35,336 nt of DNA. It comes from Terriglobia bacterium (GTDB lineage Bacteria; Acidobacteriota; Terriglobia; UBA7540). The stretch is taken from NCBI GenBank assembly GCA_020072925.1, contig JAIQGA010000024.1, positions 1 to 35,336 of the forward strand. The letters run 5' to 3'. Below, piece by piece: positions 9,036-16,497 of this stretch. Below the pieces are notes generated by a model, which ran no database searches, was not told where the DNA came from, and saw only the letters and a list, made by a program, of their open reading frames with translations. Each line of letters starts with the position of its first letter. The stretch's first letter is position 1. The position numbers were made by a program, and so were the translations under genes.

Positions 9036-9064
9036 TTGTGTCCTCTGGCGGGGCTCACTATAAT
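9036..9064 (+). promoter_or_regulatory. Promoter of the epimerase gene
   Basis: TTGTGT (9036-9041), a 17-base spacer and a perfect TATAAT (9059-9064) predict a start near 9071, 17 bases before the ATG at 9088. The very short leader contains a five-base-pair dyad (CGAGA at 9075-9079, TCTCG at 9083-9087) that ends exactly at the ATG. No clear Shine-Dalgarno sequence is present. Confidence 0.55.
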
Positions 9065-9087
9065 CCCCCCGTTCCGAGAACATCTCG

Positions 9088-10068
9088 ATGAAACTCCGGC
9101 TGGCGATTACGGGGAGCAGCGGTTATCTGGCACAGCAGCTCATCAGCCGACTGGGCCGCGATCCCGAATGTGAATTCATCATGGGCCTCGACATCCGCCG
9201 GCGTGAGCTGGAAGTGGCCTGTGAGGCTGAGTTCTTCAAGTTTGATTTGACACTGCCCTGGGAAATCCTGCTGGAATTTCTGTTGAAACGGAAGATCAAT
9301 GCCGGGTTGCACCTCGCCTGGCAATTCAATCCCATCCATGATCGCAGGCGGCACCGGGAGGTGGACATTCAGGGCTCGCTCAACTTCTTCCGCGCGGCCG
9401 AGGCGGCGGGCTTGAGGCGCCTTGTCTACACCAGCAGTACCACCGCTTATGTGAGCCCCGGTAACCCGAGCGAGCCGCCCTGGCTGAGGGAGGATACGCC
9501 TCCGACGGGTACGCCGCGCTATCTCTATTCGGCGCACAAGGGCGAGGTTGACCGCTACACCCAGAGTTTCATGGAAACGCACCCCGGCATACAGACGATT
9601 ATTCTCCGGCCCGCAATTGTCCTGGGCCCGCACACGCAGAACATTGTCTCGACGATGATGGAATGGCCCTGGCGCTCGTTCCCGTGGATGTTCCAGGTGC
9701 GCGGCGCCGATCCGCCGATGCAGTTTATCTCCGAGGGCGACATTGGCGAGATTCTCTACCGCGCGGTGAAATCCGAGGCGCGAGGCATCTTCAACTGCGC
9801 CGGCGACGGAGTGTTGACCTACAGCGAGGTCGTCAAGGCCGGAGGGAAACACCCGCTGGCATTGCCGGCGTGGTGGATTTATCCATCGACCGACGTGCTT
9901 TGGAAATTGCGGCTGGCCCCGTTCCCTGGCGGAATCCTCGATATGATCCGTTATCCTTGGGTGGCGGATAACACCCGGCTCAGAACGGTCTTCGGTTATA
10001 CCCCCTGCCACACCTCGCGTGAAGCATTGGAATCATTCCTTGCAGCGCGCAACGCGGCGCGGCGTTGA
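9088..10068 (+). CDS. NAD-dependent epimerase/dehydratase (extended SDR)
   Basis: The protein has 326 residues and is cytoplasmic, with no leader. The N-terminal Rossmann motif is TGSSGYLAQQL (residues about 8-18) and an acidic residue in GLDIRR fits NAD binding. A serine-rich strand, RLVYTSSTTAYVSP, supplies the catalytic Ser/Thr, and YSAHK supplies the Tyr-x-x-x-Lys pair. This is the extended short-chain dehydrogenase family, covering UDP-sugar epimerases and nucleotide-sugar or uronate dehydrogenases. Substrate specificity cannot be read from the sequence. The gene lies beside a beta-helix protein and a rhamnosidase, so a role in sugar interconversion is plausible. It ends 13 bases from the convergent GH78 gene. 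Confidence 0.9.
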   Translation: MKLRLAITGSSGYLAQQLISRLGRDPECEFIMGLDIRRRELEVACEAEFFKFDLTLPWEILLEFLLKRKINAGLHLAWQFNPIHDRRRHREVDIQGSLNFFRAAEAAGLRRLVYTSSTTAYVSPGNPSEPPWLREDTPPTGTPRYLYSAHKGEVDRYTQSFMETHPGIQTIILRPAIVLGPHTQNIVSTMMEWPWRSFPWMFQVRGADPPMQFISEGDIGEILYRAVKSEARGIFNCAGDGVLTYSEVVKAGGKHPLALPAWWIYPSTDVLWKLRLAPFPGGILDMIRYPWVADNTRLRTVFGYTPCHTSREALESFLAARNAARR

Positions 10069-10081
10069 TGGCGCGAACAAC

Positions 10082-12457
10082 TCAAAACTTCAAGTGCTGC
10101 GCGCCGCCGTGCAGCGGCGCCTTCTTCCCGTCCCAGTAAAACCATCCGGAGACCTTTTCCGGCAAAGACACGTCGGCGGCCAAGGCATCGCCTTCACGAA
10201 CGTAGGCAACGGTGATGATCCCTTGCGGGTGGGGAAGCGTGGCCTTCAAATGCCGGAGCGAGCCGAGGTGCGGCCGAATCGCGACTTGGGCGAAGGCGGG
10301 CGCGGCCGGTTGGATCCCCGCAACGGTGGCCAGCAAATCGAAATTGGGATGCGCGCTCCAAGCATGGCAGTCGGAGCGCGTGGGCTCGGGAGTTTCCGCC
10401 CAAGTGGTTAGCCCCAGCGCCAGCATGGCGCGCCAGGGCCCGAGTTGTGCAAGGTACTGGTCGCCCAGTCCGGCCTTCTTCATGGCGCGAAACAGGTAGA
10501 AGCGGAAATAGTACGAGCACTGGGTGAGCGAACGGTCGGAGAGAACGGTCTTCATTACGGCGGCTTGCTGCGCCGGCGGAATCGCGTCCTCGAGCACCGC
10601 CAGGATGCTGGCATGCTGGCTGAAGTGTTTCTTCGCCGGCGTGTCGGCGAGGAGGTTTCGCGACGGGTCCCAGCAATGCGTGTAAACCGCAGCGGCGATT
10701 TTCGCCGCCAGGGCGCGGTCGTGTGCGGCGTGCTCCTTGCTGCCGAAGGCCAATTCGAGATCGGCGGCGTCGCGCAGGGCCGCGGCGAATTGCAAGCTCA
10801 AAATCGCTGACTGGCCGTCCGGTTCCTGCGGCGGCACGCCGTCGGCGAAGTCGTTGGTCCAATCCACGAAATCCCACCAGGAAAGGCGTCCCAGCAGCCC
10901 CGAAGGATTCAGGCGCGCTTCGAACCACCCCAGCGCGCCGCGCGCGCCGGGCAAGTACCCGCGCAAGAAATTTTGCTCGCCGCGGTACCACCACAGGTCG
11001 TGCATCATGCCGATCCAGAACAGGGAGAACGGCGGAATGTATTGCGGCAGCCACGATGGGTAGCGGCTCTGGGTCAAGCCTTCCGGCGTGCGAGATTCGT
11101 CGAGTGATTCGACAGCGTTCTTCACCAGTCGGTCGTCGCCGGTCATGTAGAGCGAGATGAGCGCCTGGATGCGGGTGTCGCCGCCGTATTGAAGCTGCTC
11201 GTAGTATGGGCAGTCCATGTAGGTCTCGTGCGCGCACAGGCGCGCGGTCCGCCAGCCGACTTCCCAAATTTTTGCGAGTTCGGGGTCGTCGCTCTCGAAG
11301 CGGGCGCGCATCTCAAGCGGGTAGGCGGTGAATTCTCCCCGCAGGTCTTCGAGCACCAGGGGGTCGGAGTGAGTTTCCACATCGATTTCGAGAAAGCGAT
11401 AGGTTCGCCACCAGAGGGGTCGGAACAGCCGATGCTCGCCGCCGTCGGGAAGGAAGCGGTCCTGGTAGCCAATCATCTTCTTGCCCGCCGCCTCATTGCG
11501 ATTGCCCTTTTCGTGGTCCTTGAAAAGCGCCTCGGCATAGGTCAGAGTTATTTCGCTGCCGCGCCCTCTGCTGACAAGGAGCTCCGGATAAGCCGTGGTC
11601 AGGTAGGTCTGGTCAAGCAAGATGGAAGCGCGAGTGTCAGAAGGGATTGTCAATGGCGTCCGGCCTTCCAGGAAGCTCTGAGCGACCTCGGCACCTGGGG
11701 TCCGTACCACGCGGACCAGCCGCAGCGGGCTCGCTTCCATCAAGGGAATGTTGCGCGGCACGAGCATCCAGCGCGAGGGGCTGTCCTGAATCGCCCGCGG
11801 GCCTCCGACGCTGAGGGGTTCGGCGGGCTTCCAGGCGGAGTCGTCAAAGTCCGGTTTCTCCCATCCCCAGGGATATTGTGCTCCATCGACTTCTTCGCCC
11901 GGGCCGACCACGGAATAATCGGAGATTTTCTTCCGGTCGAGTGGGATCATCTTGTGGGCCGTGCTGGGGAGGGTCTTCCAGCTTTCGCCGGTATTGACGA
12001 TTTGTTCGGCGCCGCTATCGCCCTGAAGAATGAACCCGGTCTCGTTGGTCATCTGGGCCATGGGCGCAAGCTCGGCAAAATTCCAGACCACCGCGGCGAG
12101 CAGGTTCTTGCCGGTTCGGAGTTCGCGCGCAATGTCGAGTGTTTCAAAGCGCCAATGGTCGAGATCCCCCCGCGCCGGACCCGCTGCCACGCGAGTGCCA
12201 TTTACAAAGAGTTCATAGCGGTTGTCGGCGCTTACGTGGATCACGAAGCGAGAGGGAACCGTGTCCAGAACGAAGGTCTTGCGAAAATAGTACACCCCGA
12301 ATTCCCGACGCGGCGCCTCGGGAGTCCTGATCCATTGCGCCTTCCAGCGCTCGTGAAGCAGGTCAGGATTGATGCCTTGCGATCTGGAGATGGAAGCCGG
12401 CAGTAATGCCAAGCAGGTAAGCAGAAAAAGCATGTGCAGCAGATGGATGCGGCGCAT
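10082..12457 (-). CDS. Secreted GH78 alpha-L-rhamnosidase
   Basis: The chosen start is the ATG at 12457 (791 residues), because GAGGA lies about six bases upstream and a signal peptide (MRRIHLLHMLFLLTCLALL) follows at once; a longer frame to 12505 has neither. The order is a beta-sandwich N-terminal domain (WKAQWIRTPE, YYFRKTFVLD, NRYELFVNGTRVAAGPARGD), an accessory beta domain, and an (alpha/alpha)6 barrel. In the barrel, TYMDCPYYEQLQYGGDTR near residues 413-430 corresponds to the GH78 motif carrying the general acid Glu. The C-terminal beta domain includes IRPHLGSLRHLKATLPHPQG. The family cleaves terminal alpha-L-rhamnose from pectic rhamnogalacturonan, glycosides or ulvan-like chains. Export is predicted. 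It lies downstream of the GH2 gene on the same strand, with 187 bases between. Confidence 0.9.
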   Translation of the reverse strand: MRRIHLLHMLFLLTCLALLPASISRSQGINPDLLHERWKAQWIRTPEAPRREFGVYYFRKTFVLDTVPSRFVIHVSADNRYELFVNGTRVAAGPARGDLDHWRFETLDIARELRTGKNLLAAVVWNFAELAPMAQMTNETGFILQGDSGAEQIVNTGESWKTLPSTAHKMIPLDRKKISDYSVVGPGEEVDGAQYPWGWEKPDFDDSAWKPAEPLSVGGPRAIQDSPSRWMLVPRNIPLMEASPLRLVRVVRTPGAEVAQSFLEGRTPLTIPSDTRASILLDQTYLTTAYPELLVSRGRGSEITLTYAEALFKDHEKGNRNEAAGKKMIGYQDRFLPDGGEHRLFRPLWWRTYRFLEIDVETHSDPLVLEDLRGEFTAYPLEMRARFESDDPELAKIWEVGWRTARLCAHETYMDCPYYEQLQYGGDTRIQALISLYMTGDDRLVKNAVESLDESRTPEGLTQSRYPSWLPQYIPPFSLFWIGMMHDLWWYRGEQNFLRGYLPGARGALGWFEARLNPSGLLGRLSWWDFVDWTNDFADGVPPQEPDGQSAILSLQFAAALRDAADLELAFGSKEHAAHDRALAAKIAAAVYTHCWDPSRNLLADTPAKKHFSQHASILAVLEDAIPPAQQAAVMKTVLSDRSLTQCSYYFRFYLFRAMKKAGLGDQYLAQLGPWRAMLALGLTTWAETPEPTRSDCHAWSAHPNFDLLATVAGIQPAAPAFAQVAIRPHLGSLRHLKATLPHPQGIITVAYVREGDALAADVSLPEKVSGWFYWDGKKAPLHGGAQHLKF

Positions 12458-12517
12458 TTGGGTTCCTCGGCGAGGCGGTCCAGTCAATGCATGAACGACG
12501 AGCAATGTCGCAGCGAG

Positions 12518-12546
12518 TTTCTACCACGGTCAGCGCGGGACGGCAA
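12518..12546 (-). promoter_or_regulatory. Possible promoter of the GH78 gene
   Basis: On the minus strand TTGCCG (12541-12546), a 17-base spacer and TAGAAA (12518-12523) lie about 60 bases before the ATG. The TGG just before the -10 makes it an extended -10 site. The consensus match is moderate (four of six in each box). It sits in the 187-base gap between GH2 and GH78, where I otherwise see only an imperfect dyad near 12580-12600. Confidence 0.3.
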
Positions 12547-12644
12547 GCTGGAATGTGAAGGCCGCGCGAAGATTTGGCGTGCCGAGCACCAATCTTGGCA
12601 TCGCCACTCCGCCTGACTCTAACAAATTTGTCGCGCACTTCTCG

Positions 12645-14813
12645 TCACTCCGGGATGGAGATGCCCTGGCGTTTCATTTCCTCGATATTCAACCCGCCGG
12701 AGCGCGCCTCCCACCAGTCGAGTGTTTTCTCTGCCGCCACGAAACCCGTGGGGCGATAGACCTTGAGAGTGAGACGCAGCGATTTCGAGGCAGAGGCAGG
12801 CCAGGTCGAGACGATCAATTGCGGCGGGCCAATTTCCTGAAGACTAACGGCGCCGCCGGCGAGCCGGGTGTTATCGTTGTCGCGCACTTCCCACCCCAGG
12901 CGATAATCGCGGAGCGTGTAAGAGGGAATCTCATCAGGTCCACGCCGGGAAATGCTGGCGCGAAAGCCCACGGGGCGGCGCTGAGCGTCATACTGCCATT
13001 CCGCGCACAGGTGTGCAGGGCTGTTCAATTCCTGCCAAACCTTGTAGGAGGGACGCCGCTGGCGATTCTCGTCCACCACGCCGTGGTCCACGTAACCTTC
13101 CGTGTATCCCGGCCAGAGATTGCGATGCGACTTGTAATCCTGGTAGCACCACATCAGCGCGCCTGCAATCCAATCCTCTTTTCCGAACTGCGCCATCTGC
13201 TCGCGAAAGATACTCGCGCGCAGCTTATCGGCGTCCCGCGAGGTTGGAGCAAACAGACCCGCCACACCGAATTCCGAAACAATGACCATTTTGTTCGGGT
13301 AATTGCGATTGATCTTCTCCATGATGCTCGGCAGAAGCTCTGCGGGGCCGTGCCACGAACCAAAGTACTGATTCCACATAATGAAGTCCGCGATACTCGC
13401 CGCGTCGTCAGCCGGATTCTCGACGAAGGCGATGCGATCGTCGGCGTAGCTGACGTATCGCTCGGGGTCGAGATGCTTGATGAAATCGTACATGGTCCTG
13501 AAATACGCCCGCCCGCCCGGCGTGTCGGTGGCGCTTTCGTTACACGTGCTCCATGCGAAAATGCTGGGGTGGTTGTAATCCTGCTCGATCATCTCGCGCA
13601 TCATCTGCTTCGCCAGCGCAATAACCATCGGGTCCGTCATCTGCTTTTCGCTGAACTGCCACATGGGAATTTCCGGGATCAGCAGAATGCCGTTACGGTC
13701 GCAATAGTCGAGGATGGCAGGATGCTGCGGGTAATGCACAGGGCGGGTGAGCGTCATCTGCAAATTCTTCATGTCGTCGTAATCGTGCTTGATGGTCCCG
13801 ACGCTCTCGGCCAAGCCCTCCCACGGCGAATCTTCGTGGCGCGCCATGCCGCTCAGACGAACCGGTTCGCCGTTCAGAAAGAGCTTGCGGTCGCGAATCT
13901 CCACGGTGCGAACGCCGAAGTTGTCGGTGAGCGAGTCGAGCGGGTTTCCGCGCGCGTCGAACAGGTCGACTTCCAGCCGGTAGACGTTCGGATGGTCGAG
14001 GTCCCAAAGCGTGGCCCGCTCAATCCGGAAAGTCAGGGCAGTCACCTGCGAACCCGGTGCGAGCGTCAAGGTTTTATCGGCCATGGCAACCGCCGCGCCG
14101 CCATTTGGCGGCCACGCCTTCACCAGTAGCTTGGTGGCAAGTGGCTTCGTGCTGTGGTTCTCGAGGAAAACCGTGTCGCTCACCTCGGCCGCGGCGCCTG
14201 CGACTTTCGTGCGGATTTCCTGCCGGCGAATCATTGCGGCGTCGCCCACGCTCAGCCAGACGTCGCGCACGATGCCGCCGTAATGCCACCAGTCGTACCA
14301 AATGTTCTCCGAGGCGTGCAGCTTCATCGCCCAGCCGGGAATCGACTGGGTGGTCGGCTGGTTGTTGATCTCCACGGCGAGAAAGTTGACCGGCTGAAGG
14401 TGGGGCGTGATATCAAAGAAGTACGCGGTGTGTCCGCCCTCGTGGACGCCCAGGGCGACCCCGTTCAGCCAGACCCGCGAGCGGTAGAAGGTCGCACCGA
14501 AATGCAGCTCGATATGCTGGCCGCGAAACGATGCGGGCGTGGGAAAAGACTTGAAGTACCAGGCCGTGCCCTCGAAGTCGTCGTGTTTGCCAATGTTCCA
14601 GGTGTGCGGGACGCGCACGGTCTCGGTTCCAGCCGGCAACTGCTTTGTCCAGCTTTGCTGTTCGCCCTGCTTCTCGGGGTCGAGGCGAAATTGCCATTCC
14701 CCGTTGAGGTCAATCGGCGTGGAGCCGCTCGCCAACGGCATTCCGAATGGAGGAAAGCAGCACGCAATCAACGCGACCAGAGCAATCTTGGCAGCATGAA
14801 AAGGAAACCGCAT
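12645..14813 (-). CDS. Secreted GH2 family glycoside hydrolase
   Basis: The 722-residue protein has a signal peptide to about residue 30 (ALVALIACCFPPFGMPLASG); the ATG at 14813 follows GAGGTGA. The order is a jelly-roll sugar-binding domain (DLNGEWQFRLDPE, VRVPHTWN, SRVWLNGVALGVHEGGHTAY), an immunoglobulin-like domain, and a TIM barrel with KHDYDDMKNLQMTLTRPVHYPQ. The acid/base Glu is E426 in STCNES and the nucleophile is E514 in VIVSEFG. A C-terminal beta domain follows. This is the beta-galactosidase/beta-glucuronidase/beta-mannosidase family. The Asn-x-Lys carboxylate-binding motif of true beta-glucuronidases is not visible in the expected place (GYVDHGVVDENRQRRPSYK), so substrate is open. 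It is divergent from the mannonate dehydratase gene; a weak promoter is TTCCCT/TAAAAT at 14860-14888. Confidence 0.9.
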   Translation of the reverse strand: MRFPFHAAKIALVALIACCFPPFGMPLASGSTPIDLNGEWQFRLDPEKQGEQQSWTKQLPAGTETVRVPHTWNIGKHDDFEGTAWYFKSFPTPASFRGQHIELHFGATFYRSRVWLNGVALGVHEGGHTAYFFDITPHLQPVNFLAVEINNQPTTQSIPGWAMKLHASENIWYDWWHYGGIVRDVWLSVGDAAMIRRQEIRTKVAGAAAEVSDTVFLENHSTKPLATKLLVKAWPPNGGAAVAMADKTLTLAPGSQVTALTFRIERATLWDLDHPNVYRLEVDLFDARGNPLDSLTDNFGVRTVEIRDRKLFLNGEPVRLSGMARHEDSPWEGLAESVGTIKHDYDDMKNLQMTLTRPVHYPQHPAILDYCDRNGILLIPEIPMWQFSEKQMTDPMVIALAKQMMREMIEQDYNHPSIFAWSTCNESATDTPGGRAYFRTMYDFIKHLDPERYVSYADDRIAFVENPADDAASIADFIMWNQYFGSWHGPAELLPSIMEKINRNYPNKMVIVSEFGVAGLFAPTSRDADKLRASIFREQMAQFGKEDWIAGALMWCYQDYKSHRNLWPGYTEGYVDHGVVDENRQRRPSYKVWQELNSPAHLCAEWQYDAQRRPVGFRASISRRGPDEIPSYTLRDYRLGWEVRDNDNTRLAGGAVSLQEIGPPQLIVSTWPASASKSLRLTLKVYRPTGFVAAEKTLDWWEARSGGLNIEEMKRQGISIPE

Positions 14814-14945
14814 GAGTCACCTCGTAATTGCCGGATGGCACGCTACCGCAAGCACCGGGATTTTAGACGAGCCCGGCATGATAGGGAAGAACGATTCCGG
14901 GGCCGGTGAAGTCATTGCCCGCACGCCGCCGCGCTCAAGGAAAAC

Positions 14946-14972
14946 TGATAATATAGAGTGCGACACAGGAGG
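14946..14972 (+). promoter_or_regulatory. Extended -10 element and ribosome site of the mannonate dehydratase gene
   Basis: TGATAATAT (14946-14954) reads as an extended -10 element. AGGAGG (14967-14972) stands five bases before the ATG at 14978. No convincing -35 hexamer is present. The 164-base gap to the divergent GH2 gene holds this promoter and the weaker GH2 promoter. Confidence 0.45.
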
Positions 14973-14977
14973 AACAG

Positions 14978-16087
14978 ATGGCGAAGATCACCCGACGTGA
15001 TTACATCAAAGGAACGCTGGCAAGCGCAGCCGGGGCAGGGGCGGTTGGAACGGGGCGCCGGGTTCAAGCCGCCTCGAAAGGGCGAAGGAGCGTGGCCACC
15101 CCTCGCGGCACCATCCAATTGGCTGAGTTGTTTACGCCGGGGGAGGACAGCAAGCTCAAACTCGCCCGCCAGGTGGGCGTCACCCATGCCATCGTCATGG
15201 TGAATCGCGTTTTGACCCAGACGACGCGCGACCGTTATCTCGAGGCCTTGAAGCAAATCAAGTCTGACTTTGAAGCGGCGGGCATGACGATCGCGGGAAT
15301 TGAGAGCGATCCCGTTTCGACGGAGAAAACCAAATTGGGATTGCCCGGCCGCGACGAGGAAATTGAGAACTACCTTGCCGTCCTCAAGGCACTGAGCGAG
15401 CTTGGGATTCCGATGGTCTGTTACAACTTCATGCCGGGTCTCGGCTGGTATCGCACGCGATTTGATGTCGCAGAGCGTGGCGGCGCGCTGGTAAGTGAAT
15501 TTGACAACCAAGCCGCCGTCCAACAGGGTCTTACTGAGTGGGGCGAGGTGAGCGAGGAGAAGATCTGGGCGAACCTTGAGTACTTCCTGAAGGCGGTTAT
15601 TCCCGTGGCGGAGAAGCTGGGGATCAAGATGGCGCTCCATCCGGACGACCCGCCGCTCTCGCCCCTGCGTGGCACCGCGCGCATTGCCACGAGTGCCCGC
15701 AATTTCCGCCGGGTGCTGAGTATTGTTCCCAGCCCGATGAACGGCATTACCTTTTGTCAGGCCAACTTCAAATTGATGGGCGAGGATATCGCCGCGCTGG
15801 CCCGCGAGTGGTGCGCCGAAAAGAAAATCTTCTTCGTGCACTTCCGCGACGTCGAGGGAACGCGCGAGCGCTTTCGCGAGACCTTTCACGACAACGGCCC
15901 CACCGACATGGTCCAGATGCTTCGCATCTACGCGGAGTCGGGCTTCGATGGGCCCATGCGGCCGGACCACGCGCCGACCATGGAGGGCGAATCCAACGAC
16001 AATCCCGGTTACGCGATGGTAGGAAAAATATTTGCCTTTGGCTATATGAAGGGTATTATGAGGGCCAGTGGAATTACGTACGTATGA
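14978..16087 (+). CDS. uxuA: Mannonate dehydratase (UxuA family) with Tat-like leader
   Basis: Of 369 residues, the first 33 or so look like an export leader: twin arginines in ITRRDYIKG, then an Ala/Gly-rich stretch. The rest matches the mannonate dehydratase TIM barrel: GIPMVCYNFMPGLGWYRT, the metal-site motif ALHPDDPP, GITFCQ supplying a Cys ligand, FFVHFRDVEG, and MRPDHAP near the end. The family dehydrates D-mannonate to 2-keto-3-deoxygluconate in glucuronate catabolism, using Mn or Fe, and is normally cytoplasmic. Here the leader implies periplasmic action, or the leader is vestigial. The strong AGGAGG fixes the start. Its TGA overlaps the ATG of the 97-residue gene (ATGA at 16084-16087), so the two are translationally coupled. 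Enzyme identity is likely; localisation is inference. Confidence 0.85.
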   Translation: MAKITRRDYIKGTLASAAGAGAVGTGRRVQAASKGRRSVATPRGTIQLAELFTPGEDSKLKLARQVGVTHAIVMVNRVLTQTTRDRYLEALKQIKSDFEAAGMTIAGIESDPVSTEKTKLGLPGRDEEIENYLAVLKALSELGIPMVCYNFMPGLGWYRTRFDVAERGGALVSEFDNQAAVQQGLTEWGEVSEEKIWANLEYFLKAVIPVAEKLGIKMALHPDDPPLSPLRGTARIATSARNFRRVLSIVPSPMNGITFCQANFKLMGEDIAALAREWCAEKKIFFVHFRDVEGTRERFRETFHDNGPTDMVQMLRIYAESGFDGPMRPDHAPTMEGESNDNPGYAMVGKIFAFGYMKGIMRASGITYV

Positions 16088-16377
16088 ACCGCCTTTCTGC
16101 CTGCCTGAAGCGCATCCTGGTCGCAGCGATATTGATGTTCGCGGTTGTGTACGTTGGGGATTACATTCTGTTCCGGTACCGGGTGGCGAAGAGCCGCGAG
16201 CCCTACGGCGTGGTGCGCATCCGGCGCTACTACGCCGTCACAACGAAGAACGGCAAGCCCGAGTATTACTTCGACCCACCCACCGACCAGACCTGCGTCC
16301 GGTCGCTATTTGGCCACTTTGGATACCCGCCGTGCTGGTACTTGATGCGGCATACGACGCAGGAAGTGAAGATGTGA
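16084..16377 (+). CDS. Small single-span membrane protein with two conserved-looking cysteines
   Basis: The 97-residue protein starts at an ATG overlapping the stop of the mannonate dehydratase gene, so it has no separate ribosome site. Residues about 11-29 form one membrane helix (ILVAAILMFAVVYVGDYIL). After it comes a soluble domain with RIRRYYAV, a Lys/Asn turn, YYFDPPTDQTC and HFGYPPCWYLMRH; the cysteines are C71 and C84. I believe similar short proteins with the pattern TC-V-x-SLF...FGY-x-PCWYL-x-RH occur across Acidobacteriota, but that is memory and not a search. The function is unknown. The cysteines may form a disulfide if the domain is periplasmic. The same frame is open upstream inside the dehydratase gene; that part is antiphase and not coding. 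Confidence 0.7.
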   Translation: MNRLSACLKRILVAAILMFAVVYVGDYILFRYRVAKSREPYGVVRIRRYYAVTTKNGKPEYYFDPPTDQTCVRSLFGHFGYPPCWYLMRHTTQEVKM

Positions 16378-16410
16378 AGGGTGAGTAATGTTGGTGAAAT
16401 GGCGTCAGCC

Positions 16411-16490
16411 TTCCGTGGTCCATTGTCCCTTTTTAGTTCAATATCCCAGTTGGTCCGTGACTGCGGACAACTGACAACGGACCGGGGACT
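16411..16490. repeat. Heptamer-type repeat with hairpin between convergent genes
   Basis: The gap between the 97-residue gene and the outer-membrane factor gene contains TCCGTGG/TCCATTG units (16412-16428). It also contains a stem-loop: CAGTTGGTCCG (16447-16457) pairs with CGGACAACTG (16464-16473), with one bulged G and a six-base loop. An overlapping dyad pairs GGTCCGT (16452-16458) with ACGGACC (16477-16483). The unit types match those inside the SBBP genes at 31.4 kb and 35.0 kb. No U-run follows on either strand, so it is not a classical terminator, although it lies where both convergent transcripts end. Confidence 0.6.
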
Positions 16491-16497
16491 TCAGTCG

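Noticed and set aside
11189-12406. Long plus-strand open frame (405 codons) opposite the GH78 gene
   Set aside because: It lies fully antisense to a gene with clear family motifs, lacks a ribosome site and domain, and its open length is explained by high-GC codon bias of the real gene.
12555-14129. 524-codon plus-strand open frame opposite the GH2 gene
   Set aside because: Antisense shadow of a well-supported glycosidase; the translation is rich in His, Arg and Val with no recognisable domain.
16447-16473. Classical rho-independent terminator
   Set aside because: The stem is good, but no T-run follows it on either strand, so it is listed as a repeat/hairpin instead.
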